Source: CAIWHR01 sp963726765 (GTDB lineage Bacteria; Pseudomonadota; Gammaproteobacteria; Burkholderiales; Casimicrobiaceae). Taken from it: a stretch of 64,000 bases of DNA. The translations under genes and the position numbers were made by a program. Shown in pieces: positions 8,962 to 18,180 of the stretch. The notes under the pieces were generated by a model. That model had not been told where the DNA came from, made no database searches, and saw nothing but the letters and a program-made list of their open reading frames with translations. Every line of letters begins with the position of its first letter. Position 1 is the first letter of the stretch. Location of the stretch: assembly GCA_963726765.1 (NCBI GenBank), contig CAVSDH010000010.1, positions 124,001 through 188,000 of the forward strand, in the 5' to 3' direction.

Positions 8962-9599
8962 CGGTTGCCCTTGTCCTTCTTGTCCTTGGCGTCTTTCGCC
9001 GCCTTGCGCTGCTTCGCGACTTCTTCCTCATCGAGGTAGCGGAATGTCTTCGCGACCGCCTCCAGCGTGAGCGCACCCTTGTCGTTGGTCACGACGACGT
9101 CGTTGAGGGTGACGATCCGCGGCAGTTGCGCGACGTCGCTCGCGAAGGCGCCCATGTCGTGGTAGTTGCCGGTGATCCTGATGCTGATCGGCAGTTCCGC
9201 GTAGAAATCGGCGGGTCTTTCGGTCGCCGCCGGCTTGAACAGCTCGAACTGAAGGCCGCGGCCCAGTCCCGCCTGGTTGATGTCCGTGAGGAGGGCATCC
9301 ATCTCCGATTTGTTCGGGAGCTGCTTCAGCAGCGCTCCGAACGACTGCTCGACTTCCTGCAGCTGCTGCACGTAGAGCTGGAAGTTGATCGCCTTGGCCT
9401 TCTTGGAGGCGTATTGCTCCTTGAGTGTGCCCTCCTCCGTCCTGACGCGATCGAGCGTGTCGTACTGGTCCTTCCAATCGAGGATCGCGCCGCCCGCCAG
9501 GATCGCAAGAAAGAGGACGCTGAGCGCGAGCACCTTCGGCAGCAGCGGCCAGTTGCCGATCTCGCGAAAGTTGAGGCCCTTGAGGTCGTCGAGGGTCAT
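8958..9599 (-). CDS. pilO: Type IV pilus alignment protein PilO
   Basis: Bitopic inner-membrane protein that heterodimerises with PilN in the pilus alignment subcomplex. It has 213 residues: short cytoplasmic N-terminus, one membrane helix (about 25-45), a coiled-coil stretch (about 50-100), then a ferredoxin-like periplasmic domain. The C-terminal tail is very Lys/Asp-rich. The ATG at 9599 overlaps the pilN stop as ATGA with AAAGG just upstream; the open frame runs further 5' but only as an artefact inside pilN. Confidence 0.95.
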   Translation of the reverse strand: MTLDDLKGLNFREIGNWPLLPKVLALSVLFLAILAGGAILDWKDQYDTLDRVRTEEGTLKEQYASKKAKAINFQLYVQQLQEVEQSFGALLKQLPNKSEMDALLTDINQAGLGRGLQFELFKPAATERPADFYAELPISIRITGNYHDMGAFASDVAQLPRIVTLNDVVVTNDKGALTLEAVAKTFRYLDEEEVAKQRKAAKDAKDKKDKGNR

Positions 9600-10240
9600 G
9601 CGTTGCCTTTCTTCGCCGCCGGCGGGGGAGGCGTGCCCTTGCCGGGTGCTGCGGGCGCCAGCGGCTTCACTTCTGCCGGAGGCGGCGCGCGCTTCAGCTG
9701 AAAGGTCAGCGTGAACTCGTTGACGCGCGCATCCTTGTCCCGGGCCCCGGGCAGCGGAACGGATTTGATCTCGACCAGCTCGGGCTGGGTAAGCCACGGC
9801 GAGGCCTCGATGTTGCGCATCAGCGTGGAGACACGCGCGTTCGACTGTGCGTACCCGACCGCGGTCACCTTGGCGTTGACCTGCCTCAGGCTGCGCAAAT
9901 AGACCCCGTCAGGCAACTGCCGCACCATCTGGTCGAGAAGATGGACCGCCTCGGTGCGGTTCGTCTGCAGGGTCTCGACGATCTGCTTGCGCGACAGCAG
10001 TGCCTGGGTCTGCTCGCGAAGCTTGTCGATCTCCTTGATCTGCTCGTCGAGCTTGGCGATCTCGTCCTTCAGGAGCTTGTTGCGGCTTTGCTGGTTCTCG
10101 ATCTGCGTGACGAAGATCACGTGGACCAGCCCGACCACGGCCAGGCTCAGTATCGCGAGCCCGATGGCGACCGAAATGAACTGGCGCTGCCTCGCCTGGC
10201 GCTTCTGTTCGCGGTGCGGCAGCAGGTTGATGCGGATCAT
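9596..10240 (-). CDS. pilN: Type IV pilus assembly protein PilN
   Basis: Inner-membrane partner of PilO. Its cytoplasmic N-terminal INLLPHRE motif is the known binding site for the actin-like protein PilM. The 214 residues comprise that motif at residues 4-11, a membrane helix around 21-45, a coiled coil around 50-95, a periplasmic ferredoxin-like fold, and an unusual Pro/Ala/Lys-rich tail after about residue 185. It overlaps pilM and pilO by four bases on each side. Confidence 0.95.
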   Translation of the reverse strand: MIRINLLPHREQKRQARQRQFISVAIGLAILSLAVVGLVHVIFVTQIENQQSRNKLLKDEIAKLDEQIKEIDKLREQTQALLSRKQIVETLQTNRTEAVHLLDQMVRQLPDGVYLRSLRQVNAKVTAVGYAQSNARVSTLMRNIEASPWLTQPELVEIKSVPLPGARDKDARVNEFTLTFQLKRAPPPAEVKPLAPAAPGKGTPPPPAAKKGNA

Positions 10241-11329
10241 TCGAAGCTCCGCATCGCGAGTCCGCAGGCGATCAGCAGCAACGGCGCGTCCTGCGCGAGC
10301 TGCCGCGGCCGGATGCTATCGGTGACCGACATTGAAGCAAAGGGGTTGGCGACCACCGAGGCGATGCCCGCCCGCTTCGCCACGAGCTCGTCGAGACCCG
10401 GGAGCAGTGCGCCGCCGCCGGACAGGACGATCTGGTCGACCTGGTTGTAGGCGGTCGAAGTGAAGAAGAACTGAAGCGCCCGGGTGACCTCAAGCGCCAG
10501 CGTCTCCATGAACGGTTGCAGAACGTCGGCGTCATAGTTCTCGGGCAACCCCTGATTCTTCTTGGCCGACTCGGCTTCATCGGGCGACAGGTTGAAGGCG
10601 CGCTGGATGTCGTGCGTGAGCTGATTGCCGCCGAACGCCTGGTCGCGGGAGAACAGGAACTGGTCGTTGCGCAACACATAGAAATGGGTGACGTGGGCTC
10701 CGATATCGACGAGGGCGATGTTCTGGTCCCGGCCGTTCGCGGGGAGCGACGGGGCAATGAGGCGGAACGCTTCCTGCGTCGCATAGCTCTCGACATCCAT
10801 GACCCGCGGCTTCAGCCCGGCGGCCTCCGCGATAGCCACGCGGTCCTCGACCTTTTCCTTGCGGGAGGCCGCGATCAGAACTTCGACTTCGTCCGGGTTG
10901 TTCGGCGCCGGACCGAGGATCTGGAAGTCCAGGTTGACCTCGTCAAGGGCGAACGGGATGTACTGGTTCGCCTCCGCCTCGACCGTCAACTCGAGGTCCT
11001 CCTCCTTCTGGCCGGACTGGCACGATGATCTTCTTGGTGATCACCATGGCGGCAGGAAGAGCTAGGGCGACGTTCCGGTTCCGTGTGCCGAGCCGCTTCC
11101 AGGCGCGCTTCAGCGCCTCGCTGACCTGGTCCAGGTTTGCGATGTTGCCGTCGGTGACGACATCCTTCGGCAGGGCCTCTACCACGTACCGGTCGAGCCG
11201 GCGGAGGCCCTTGCCTGCGTCGGCCAGCTCGACTAGCTTGATCGACGTCGAACTGATGTCGACGCCGACGAGCGCCGGCGACTTCACCGAGAAGATGTCG
11301 AGGGCAGAACTGAGCTTTTCAGCGATCAT
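10237..11329 (-). CDS. pilM: Type IV pilus assembly protein PilM (frameshifted in this sequence)
   Basis: Cytoplasmic actin-like ATPase that docks on PilN. It starts at ATG 11329 with the actin-type phosphate-1 block LVGVDISSTSIKLVEL. The frame is right up to MVITKKIIVP, then breaks and resumes in another frame at EANQYIPFALDEVNLDFQ. Removing one base near 11011-11019 (in GTCCGGCC on the coding strand) restores a continuous protein of about 360 residues with family-typical spacing. The rest is intact: ALVDIGAHVTHFYV, SRDQAFGG and LSGGGALLPGLDELV. I regard the break as a probable sequence error, because the four downstream pil genes are perfect. The alternative is real loss of pilus function. 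Confidence 0.9.
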
Positions 11330-11412
11330 GGCGGTGGCTGCCTAATGCTGACAATTTACATTAAAGGTTGGCAGCAAGTATGAATCTTGTCAAATTGTTT
11401 ACCCATCCGGGA

Positions 11413-11439
11413 TTGCTTTGTTGCATCGCCGCCTATAAT
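11413..11439 (+). promoter_or_regulatory. Candidate sigma-70 promoter for the PBP1A gene
   Basis: A consensus TATAAT (11434-11439) is preceded by TTGCTT (11413-11418) with a short 15-base spacer. Transcription would begin near 11446, about 35 bases before the ATG at 11481. The site overlaps a possible upstream TTG codon at 11439, which argues against that longer start. Confidence 0.5.
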
Positions 11440-11480
11440 TGCGGGTCTCCCCCCGCCCGCCCGGCAAGTTTTATTCCTAC

Positions 11481-13802
11481 ATGCTAAACCGCTGGTTCCT
11501 CTACGTCGGGTCCGTCCTGCTTGGCCTGGCGGTCGTCGGCGGGCTGCTCCTGGCTTTCGTGCTGGCGCTGCTTTATCCGACCCTGCCGTCGCTCGAAAGC
11601 CTGACCGACTATCAACCCAAGATTCCCCTCCGCATCGTCTCGGCGGAAGGCGAACTGCTGGGCGAATTCGGGGAGGAGCGGCGCGCGGTGGTGACTATCG
11701 CCGAAGTGCCGGATGTGATGAAAAGGGCCATTTTGGCTGCCGAAGATGAGCGTTTCTATTCCCATGGCGGCGTCGACTACCTGAGCGTGCTCCGGGCCGC
11801 GGCGAGCAACGTCACAAGCGGGACGCAGCAGGGCGCCGGCACCATAACCATGCAGGTAGCCAGGAATTTCTTCCTGACCCGGGAAAAGACCGTTACCCGG
11901 AAGCTGCGGGAGGTCCTCCTCGCCTGGAAAATCGAGGCCAACCTGCCCAAGGACGACATCCTTCAACTCTATGTCAACCAGATCTTTCTCGGCCAGCGGG
12001 CCTACGGCTTCGCCGCGGCGTCGCAGATCTACTTCGGCAAGCCCCTCAAGGACGTCACGCCCGCCGAGGCCGCCATGCTGGCCGGACTGCCCAAGGCGCC
12101 CTCGGCGTTCAATCCTGTCACCAATCCCAAGCGCGCCAAGACTAGACAACTCTATGTCCTCCGACGCATGCATGATCTGCGGTTCATCGACGACGATCAG
12201 TATCGGGAAGCACAAAGTGCGCCACTCGCCGTCCGCCAGGGGTTGCGCGAGGCGGCGCCTACCCATGCCGAGTTCGTTGCCGAGATGGCGCGGCAGGTTG
12301 TCTTCGATGCGTTTGGGGAGGACGCCTACACGAGGGGCCTTACCGTAATTACAACGATCCGGAAGGCCGACCAGGAGGCCGCTTATGCTGCACTGCGGCG
12401 AGGCGCGATCGACTACGACCGGCGACACGGCTATCGCGGACCCGAGGCGTTCGTCAGCCTGCCGGAGGATCCGGGTGAGCGGGAAGCGGCGCTGGAGCGG
12501 GTCTTCCAGGAGATACCGGATAGCGACGGGCTGATACCCGCGGTGGTGCTCGAAGCGACGGCGAACGCCGTCAAAGTCGTCGTCGCCGACGGCGAACCGA
12601 TCCAGATCACGGGAGACGGGCTCAAGTTTGCGGCATCGTCGCTGCGCGAGAAGTCACCGGCCGCTACTCGGATCCGGCCGGGTGCCGTCGTTCGCGTGAT
12701 GCGCGAGGACAAGGCGCGCTGGAGCATCGCGCAACTCCCGCAAGTCGACGTGGCGTTCGTCTCGATGCGGCCGTCGGACGGTGCGCTGTTTTCCCTCATC
12801 GGGGGTTTCGACTTCGATCGCAGCAAGTTCAACCATGTGACGCAGGCGCAGCGGCAGCCGGGGTCGGCGTTCAAGCCGTTCATCTACTCGGCAGCGCTCG
12901 AGAAGGGATTCACCCCGGCGACCGTCGTGAACGACGCGCCGTTCTTCGTGCCCGCCGCCCAGGCGGGCGGCGAGGACTGGGAACCGAAGAACTACGACGG
13001 CAAGTTCGAGGGACCGATGCGCGTGCGCGCGGCGCTCGCGAGGTCCAAGAACCTCGTCACCGTCCGCGTGCTGCAGGCCATCGGACCGCAGTACGCCCAG
13101 GACTACATCGCGCGCTTCGGATTCGACCCCAAACTCCATCCGCCCTATCTCACGATGGGGCTTGGCGCCGGCTCCGTCACGCCGTTGCAGATGGTCGACG
13201 CCTACGCCGTGTTCGCCAACGGCGGCTACCGGGTCACGCCGTATTTGATCGCGAAAATCGTCGACGCCCGCGGCAACGTGCTGTCGGAGGCGGCACCCGC
13301 GATTGCAGGCGAGGGGGCGGAAAGGGCCATCGACCCCCGCAATGCGTGGATCATGACGTCGATGCTCAAGGACGTGATCAGAGTCGGAACCGCGACGCGG
13401 GCCCTCGCACTGAACCGCACCGATCTGGCCGGCAAGACCGGCACCACCAACGACGCCATCGACGCCTGGTTCTGCGGCTTCAACGCGGCGATGGTCGGCG
13501 TTGCCTGGATCGGATTCGACCAGCCGCGGACGATGGGCAACAACGAAACCGGCGCGGTGGCTGCGCTTCCGATCTGGATCTCGTTCATGTCGAAGGCGCT
13601 CAAGGGAACCAAGGAAGCCGAGCTGCCGATGCCCGACGGGGTCGTCGCCGTGAAGGTCAACGCCGAAACGGGCCTGCGCGACGAGGGGGGCATCGCCGAA
13701 TACTTCTTTTCGGAATTCCCGCCCCGCGGCCGCGACGAGGGACTGGCGCCGCCAAGCGCGCCCGGAACACCGGGCAAGGACATTCGCGATCAGCTGTTCT
13801 GA
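11481..13802 (+). CDS. mrcA: Penicillin-binding protein 1A (bifunctional transglycosylase/transpeptidase)
   Basis: Class A PBP that polymerises and cross-links peptidoglycan on the outer face of the inner membrane. It has 773 residues: cytoplasmic MLNRW, one membrane helix (about 5-35), a GT51 transglycosylase domain with EDERFYSHGG, QGAGTITMQVARNFF and the QIFLGQRAYG block, an OB-like insert, then the transpeptidase domain. The latter has catalytic S-x-x-K (GSAFKPF), the SKN triad (ARSKNLVTV) and KTGTTND. The start was taken at ATG 11481 because the upstream TTG lies in the TATAAT. It is divergent from pilM, as in most Betaproteobacteria. Confidence 0.96.
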   Translation: MLNRWFLYVGSVLLGLAVVGGLLLAFVLALLYPTLPSLESLTDYQPKIPLRIVSAEGELLGEFGEERRAVVTIAEVPDVMKRAILAAEDERFYSHGGVDYLSVLRAAASNVTSGTQQGAGTITMQVARNFFLTREKTVTRKLREVLLAWKIEANLPKDDILQLYVNQIFLGQRAYGFAAASQIYFGKPLKDVTPAEAAMLAGLPKAPSAFNPVTNPKRAKTRQLYVLRRMHDLRFIDDDQYREAQSAPLAVRQGLREAAPTHAEFVAEMARQVVFDAFGEDAYTRGLTVITTIRKADQEAAYAALRRGAIDYDRRHGYRGPEAFVSLPEDPGEREAALERVFQEIPDSDGLIPAVVLEATANAVKVVVADGEPIQITGDGLKFAASSLREKSPAATRIRPGAVVRVMREDKARWSIAQLPQVDVAFVSMRPSDGALFSLIGGFDFDRSKFNHVTQAQRQPGSAFKPFIYSAALEKGFTPATVVNDAPFFVPAAQAGGEDWEPKNYDGKFEGPMRVRAALARSKNLVTVRVLQAIGPQYAQDYIARFGFDPKLHPPYLTMGLGAGSVTPLQMVDAYAVFANGGYRVTPYLIAKIVDARGNVLSEAAPAIAGEGAERAIDPRNAWIMTSMLKDVIRVGTATRALALNRTDLAGKTGTTNDAIDAWFCGFNAAMVGVAWIGFDQPRTMGNNETGAVAALPIWISFMSKALKGTKEAELPMPDGVVAVKVNAETGLRDEGGIAEYFFSEFPPRGRDEGLAPPSAPGTPGKDIRDQLF

Positions 13803-13803
13803 G

Positions 13804-14427
13804 ATGGCCCGCCATTTCGCCGCCAACGATCCTTCCCGCGAGCGCAACCGCTTGGGCGAGACGCGCGCCCGGCGCGACCGCGAGCGCATCGCGCAGACCG
13901 CCGCCCGGCTCATCGCCGAGCACGGGCTCACCGACTGGGCACTGGCGAAGCGCAAGGCCGCGAGACAGCTGATGCTTCCCGAATCCGGGCCGCTCCCGTC
14001 GAACGACGAGATCGAGGTCGCGCTCACGAACTACCACGCGCTGTTCGCCGCGGAAGCACACGATGCGAGCCTTCGGACGCAGCGGGAAGTGGCGCTTTCA
14101 TGGATGAAACGCCTGGCGGCCTGGGACCCGCTGCTCCTCGGCGGCGTCGCCGCCGGCTGGGCCACCGTGCACAGCGACATACGTCTGGAGCTCGTCGCGG
14201 ACGACGCCAAGGCGGTCGAAATCTCGCTCGCCAATGACGGCGTGCGCTACGCGGCGTTGCCGGCGCGTCAAGCGGACGCCGGAGCGCAGCTGCTCATCGA
14301 AACGCCGCGCGCAAGCCTGCGCGTCGCCATCCTCACCCCGGGCGAGCGGCGCAACCGCCCGCGGCGCGACGAGGAGCCGAGACTCGCCGCAGACGCCGTC
14401 GCGGCGCTGCTGGCGCGGGACAAGTAG
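13804..14427 (+). CDS. Conserved protein of unknown function, HTH-like N-terminus
   Basis: A 207-residue soluble protein that starts one base after the PBP1A stop, so it is almost certainly cotranscribed. The first 50 residues are very basic and read like a TetR-type helix pair (RERIAQTAARLIAEHGLTDW) followed by AKRKAARQL. Residues about 110-190 have the alternating pattern of a beta domain, with DPLLLGGVAAGWATVHSDIR, which recalls the G-S...D-x-D region of nucleotidyltransferase-like folds in a degenerate form. I recall related uncharacterised proteins in Beta- and Gammaproteobacteria with the same N-terminal motif. No function is claimed. Confidence 0.75.
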   Translation: MARHFAANDPSRERNRLGETRARRDRERIAQTAARLIAEHGLTDWALAKRKAARQLMLPESGPLPSNDEIEVALTNYHALFAAEAHDASLRTQREVALSWMKRLAAWDPLLLGGVAAGWATVHSDIRLELVADDAKAVEISLANDGVRYAALPARQADAGAQLLIETPRASLRVAILTPGERRNRPRRDEEPRLAADAVAALLARDK

Positions 14428-14436
14428 AGCGCTGTT

Positions 14437-15450
14437 CTACCTTGTCTCGGCGAGCCACTTCGCGGCATCAAGCGCGAAGTAGGTGAGGATCGCATCGGCG
14501 CCCGCCCGCTTGAACGCGGTCAGCACCTCCAGCACGCCGGCACGTTCGTCGAGCCACCCGTTTGCCGCGGCCGCCTTCAGCATCGCGTACTCCCCGGACA
14601 CCTGGTAGACCGCGGTCGGAGCGCCGAACGCGTCCTTCACGCGGCGAACGATGTCGAGGTAGGGGAGTCCTGGCTTCACCATCACCATGTCGGCACCCTC
14701 GTCGAGATCGAGCCGGACCTCCCGCAACGCCTCGTCAGAATTGGCCGGGTCCATCTGATAGGTGTACTTGTTCCCGCCGCCAAGATTGGCGCTCGAGCCG
14801 ACCGCGTCGCGAAAGGGTCCGTAGAACGACGACGCATATTTCGCGGAGTACGCGAGGATCCGCGTGCGCTGGAATGAGCGGCCGTCGAGTGCTCCGCGAA
14901 TCGCGCCGATGCGCCCGTCCATCATGTCCGACGGTGCCACCATGTCGGCGCCCGCCTCTGCGTGGCACAACGCCTGCCGCGAAAGGGCGGCCACCGTCTC
15001 GTCGTTCATCACGTAGCCGGTCGCATCGATGAGCCCGTCCTGGCCGTGGCTCGTATACGGGTCGAGCGCGACATCGGTGATGACGCCAAGCTCCGGAAAA
15101 CGCGCCTTCAGCGCACGCACGGCTCTCGGCGCGAGACCGTTCGCATTCCAGGCCTCGGCCGCGTCCGTCGATTTCTGTTCGAGCGGAATCACGGGGAACA
15201 GCGCGAGCGCGGGAATCCCCAGCTTCACGCATCGCTCTGCGTCGTCGAGGAGTAGGTCCACGCTCTTGCGCGAAATCCCGGGCAGCGACGCCACGGGCTC
15301 TTCGCGCTTCGCGCCATCGAGAACGAATGCCGGATAGACGAGGTCGTCCGTGCCGAGCCGGTTTTCCCGCATCAGCCGGCGCGAGAATTCGTCACGCCGC
15401 ATGCGCCGCATCCGCGTGGCCGGAAATCGTCCAGAGAAATCGAAACCCAT
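14437..15450 (-). CDS. hemB: Delta-aminolevulinic acid dehydratase (porphobilinogen synthase)
   Basis: Condenses two 5-aminolevulinates to porphobilinogen in tetrapyrrole synthesis. It is full length at 337 residues. Both Schiff-base lysine segments are present (YSAKYASSFYGPFR and MVKPGLPYLD), as is the substrate loop. The metal site reads DVALDPYTSHGQDG, with Asp/Ala rather than a Cys cluster, so it belongs to the Mg-type rather than the Zn-type enzymes. GAGGCGG lies eight bases before the ATG. The gene is convergent with the unknown 13804 gene, with nine bases between them. Confidence 0.97.
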   Translation of the reverse strand: MGFDFSGRFPATRMRRMRRDEFSRRLMRENRLGTDDLVYPAFVLDGAKREEPVASLPGISRKSVDLLLDDAERCVKLGIPALALFPVIPLEQKSTDAAEAWNANGLAPRAVRALKARFPELGVITDVALDPYTSHGQDGLIDATGYVMNDETVAALSRQALCHAEAGADMVAPSDMMDGRIGAIRGALDGRSFQRTRILAYSAKYASSFYGPFRDAVGSSANLGGGNKYTYQMDPANSDEALREVRLDLDEGADMVMVKPGLPYLDIVRRVKDAFGAPTAVYQVSGEYAMLKAAAANGWLDERAGVLEVLTAFKRAGADAILTYFALDAAKWLAETR

Positions 15451-15655
15451 TTTGACCGCCTCATCATTGTGGTCGTCGAACCGACGGACCGATCATCGTA
15501 TCGTCATGATGCCCGCCGCGGCAAACGCGCGCACCGATCGAACGGACCGCGGCCCGATAACCCGCTAACGAAACAAAGGGTTTCCAGCCGTTGCGCGGGA
15601 CGGGAACTCCGCCCGCCCCCGGCAGTCTATCGGTGTGGACGGAAACGTCTCCCGC
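15451..15655. other. Intergenic region upstream of hemB
   Basis: About 200 bases between hemB and the assembled end of engB, both on the minus strand; about 350 if engB really ends near 15804. I find no RNA gene or confident promoter. Further up, 15715-15750 has a CCGCGA/TCGCGG inverted repeat followed by a T-rich run on the plus strand. Confidence 0.3.
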
Positions 15656-16520
15656 CTACCTCCCTGAGCGGGTGCCCTCGCGGTGTTTAACTCCCGCGAC
15701 GGGCGTTTCGGGCTCCGCGACACTCCCCTTGTTCGCGGGGCCCTTTCTTTTCCGGAGCGCAAGACGGAGCACCGACGCGGCAGCGACGGGATGGCTCCCG
15801 CATTCACCGTTGCGATTTACGCATTTTCCGAACCTGAGCGCGACAAGTGCGCCTGAATGGGGAGCGAGCCATGCGCCCAGTGTCGCTTCCGCCGCCTCGA
15901 CGCCGATCCGCCTCGTCGCCGAGAACGGGACCACCGACGACCTGCGCGGCCTGTATCGGAAAGGCCGCGTCGAGGGCACGCACGATTTCCCGCTCGGCCT
16001 CACGCTGTCGCGTCGTTGTCAGCTTGTCCATCTTGGTTGCGAGAAGCAGCACGGGCCGCCCGCTTCCGAGGAAGCCGGACAGCATCTCGACGTCGAGGTT
16101 CGCCAGGCCATGGCGTGCGTCGACGATAAGAACGAGACCGACGAGGGACTGGCGGGTGGCCACATACCGGCCGAGAAACCCCTGCCAATGACGCTTGAGA
16201 GCGAGGGGCACGGCCGCGTAGCCGTACCCCGGGAGGTCCGCCAGCATCGCGCCCGATCGCAACCGGAAGAAATTGATCTGCTGCGTGCGGCCGGGCGTCT
16301 TGCTCGCAAAGGCCAGGCGCGTGCGGTTCGCGAGCACGTTGATCGCAGTCGACTTGCCTGCATTCGAGCGACCGGCAAACGCGATTTCCGGCGGCCCCGG
16401 CGGCGGTAGTTGATCGTCGTTCGCAATAGAGAGCGCGAACTCGGCTTGCTGCAAGGGGTGCTTCAATGTGCGTCTTTCGGAACGGCGTTCGCGCCCCCGG
16501 CGACCTTTGGCCGGGCGCAT
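15656..16520 (-). CDS. engB: Ribosome-biogenesis GTPase EngB/YsxC/YihA (frameshifted)
   Basis: Essential GTPase for 50S subunit assembly. The G1 motif GRSNAGKSTAINVL, the TPGRTQ switch, G3 DLPGYGYA and the TKMD G4 motif are all in one frame. After FPIQAAQVV the frame breaks near 15933-15937; one extra base there would link it to the expected tail VPFSATRRIGVEAAEATLGAWL. In the shifted frame the next stop is at 15656, giving a tail some 60 residues longer than usual, so a second error may hide the true stop; the unshifted frame ends at 15804. The start is uncertain: ATG 16520, or TTG 16466 (LKHPLQQAEF), which is closer to family length. The 5' end overlaps the promoter of divergent cytochrome c4. 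Confidence 0.85.
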
Positions 16521-16535
16521 CTCATCCGTTACAAT
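16507..16535 (+). promoter_or_regulatory. Candidate sigma-70 promoter for cytochrome c4
   Basis: TTGGCC (16507-16512), 17-base spacer, TACAAT (16530-16535). This gives a leader of about 85 bases to the ATG at 16626. The engB ATG on the other strand lies inside the spacer. Confidence 0.45.
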
Positions 16536-16625
16536 ACGACGTTTTGTGCGCCTATGGACCGGCGCCGCGCGCGCGGCCCGGGACGACCGCCCGCGTGCCC
16601 ACGGCGGCCCTCGAGGAGTCACCCG

Positions 16626-17267
16626 ATGAAACCCATGTTGCTGCTGGCCGCCGTCGTCGGCGTCTGGCCCGCGGCTTTCGCGATGGCCGAGCAAGCCCCG
16701 GCCAAGCCCGATCTCGCGAGGGCGCAAGCCATCGTGAACGAGGTTTGCTCCGCCTGCCACGGGACGGACGGCAACAGTCCGACTCCCGTGAATCCGCGAC
16801 TCGCCGGTCAGCCGGCAAGCTACATCGCGCTGCAGCTCGCGCATTTCAAGTCCGGGATTCGCGCCAACCCCGTGATGCAGGGCATGTCGGCAGCACTGAC
16901 ACCCGAGGACATGAAGGCGCTGGGCGCGTATTTTTCGCAGCAGAAGCCGGCACCGATGGCCGCAAAGGACGCGGCGCTCGTCAAGGCAGGGCAAAGGGTT
17001 TATCGCGGTGGCGATTCGGCCGCGGGCGTGCCGGCCTGCGCGGCGTGCCACGCGCCGACGGGGGCGGGCATTCCCAAGAACTATCCCCGACTCGCGGGAC
17101 AGCACGCCGAATACACCTACGCCCAGCTCAAGGCCTTCAAGTCGGGCGAGCGCGGCGCCGACAAGGACGGCAAGGACGTCAACGGCAGGGTGATGGTGAC
17201 GATCGCGGGCAAAATGACCGACGCCCAGATGAAAGCAGCCGCCGAGTACACCACCGGCCTGCAGTGA
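16626..17267 (+). CDS. Diheme cytochrome c4
   Basis: Periplasmic or membrane-associated electron carrier between the bc1 complex and terminal oxidases. The 213-residue precursor has a signal peptide ending near AMA-E22. Two class I cytochrome domains follow, with heme motifs C41-S-A-C44-H45 and C138-A-A-C141-H142, each followed by the repeated RLAGQ block and a distal Met (VMQGMSAAL; GRVMVTIAGKM). GAGGAG sits about 9 bases before the ATG. In many relatives resB/ccsA follow this gene; here an outward-facing rhamnose locus follows instead. Confidence 0.95.
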   Translation: MKPMLLLAAVVGVWPAAFAMAEQAPAKPDLARAQAIVNEVCSACHGTDGNSPTPVNPRLAGQPASYIALQLAHFKSGIRANPVMQGMSAALTPEDMKALGAYFSQQKPAPMAAKDAALVKAGQRVYRGGDSAAGVPACAACHAPTGAGIPKNYPRLAGQHAEYTYAQLKAFKSGERGADKDGKDVNGRVMVTIAGKMTDAQMKAAAEYTTGLQ

Positions 17268-17276
17268 GGGCGCGTT

Positions 17277-18155
17277 CTATCCGGTTTCCGGGTCACTTCG
17301 GCTTGCGAGACAGCGCGCCAGCGCGTCGCGCCAATCGGTCAGCGCAAACCCGAACGTAGCTTCGAAACGCGCCGTTCCCAGCACGCCGTAGGCGGGTCGT
17401 CGCGCCGGCAACGGATAGTCGACGGTCGCGATCGGCACGACCCGCGGCCGCGCGGCGTCGCCGACAATCGCCCGCGCGAAGTCGTACCAGCTCGCGACGC
17501 CCGTCGCGCTCAGGTGATACAAGCCGGCTCGTTCCGCCAGTCCGGATAACCCGCGATCCACAATCCGCGCGGTCCCCTCGGCAAGCGTCCGGCACCAGTT
17601 CGGCACGCCCAACTGGTCGGCGACGACCCGGAGTTCGTCGCGCTCCGCAGCGAGCCTCATGATCGTGACGAGGAAGTTCTTGCCGCGAAGGCCGTAAACC
17701 CAGCTAGTCCGCAGCACCACCGCGGAAGCGCCCACCGCAGCAATGGCCCGTTCGCCCTCGAGCTTCGTCGCCCCGTAGACGTTGAGCGGTGCCGTAGGCG
17801 CGTCCTCGGGATAAGGCGTCGTGCGCGTTCCGTCGAATACGTAGTCCGTCGAATAGTGGATCAGCACCGCCCCGATCCGCTTCGCCTCTTCCGCCAGGAT
17901 ACCGGGTGCGCGCGCATTGACCGCCGACGCCTGCGCCGATTCCGTCTCGGCGAGATCGACGGCTGTATAGGCGCCGGCATTGACGATCAGCTGCGGTCTC
18001 GCGCCGCGGACCGCGGCCGTCACGGCGTCCGGGTCGGCGAGATCGAGAGTCGCGCGGTCGGCGGCAATGACGTCGCCGCCGGGCGCGAGCAGCCGCACGA
18101 GCTCGAACCCGAGCTGTCCGCTGGATCCGATGACGAGAATCGTCGGGCGCCGCAT
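17277..18155 (-). CDS. rfbD: dTDP-4-dehydrorhamnose reductase
   Basis: Last step of dTDP-L-rhamnose synthesis: NADPH reduction of dTDP-4-keto-rhamnose. It is a 292-residue extended SDR with N-terminal Rossmann motif GSSGQLG, the YSTDYVFDG block and catalytic Y-x-x-x-K (YGATKLEGE). It is the last gene of a four-gene rhamnose set (rfbB-A-C-D in transcription order), with about 25 bases between rfbC and this gene. Confidence 0.96.
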   Translation of the reverse strand: MRRPTILVIGSSGQLGFELVRLLAPGGDVIAADRATLDLADPDAVTAAVRGARPQLIVNAGAYTAVDLAETESAQASAVNARAPGILAEEAKRIGAVLIHYSTDYVFDGTRTTPYPEDAPTAPLNVYGATKLEGERAIAAVGASAVVLRTSWVYGLRGKNFLVTIMRLAAERDELRVVADQLGVPNWCRTLAEGTARIVDRGLSGLAERAGLYHLSATGVASWYDFARAIVGDAARPRVVPIATVDYPLPARRPAYGVLGTARFEATFGFALTDWRDALARCLASRSDPETG

Positions 18156-18180
18156 CGACGGTCGATCGCGGGGAGGCCGA

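Noticed and set aside
6176..9076. A 966-residue fused PilP/PilQ
   Set aside because: The first 215 codons are the wrong frame of pilP; real PilQ starts at ATG 8428 with its own RBS and ATGA overlap.
11365..11393. TTGACA upstream of pilM as a sigma-70 -35
   Set aside because: The position 17 bases downstream reads CAACCT, which is not a credible -10; I could not assign the pilM promoter.
11439..11480. TTG start of PBP1A at 11439
   Set aside because: It overlaps the TATAAT hexamer and adds a non-conserved N-terminus; ATG 11481 matches the family.
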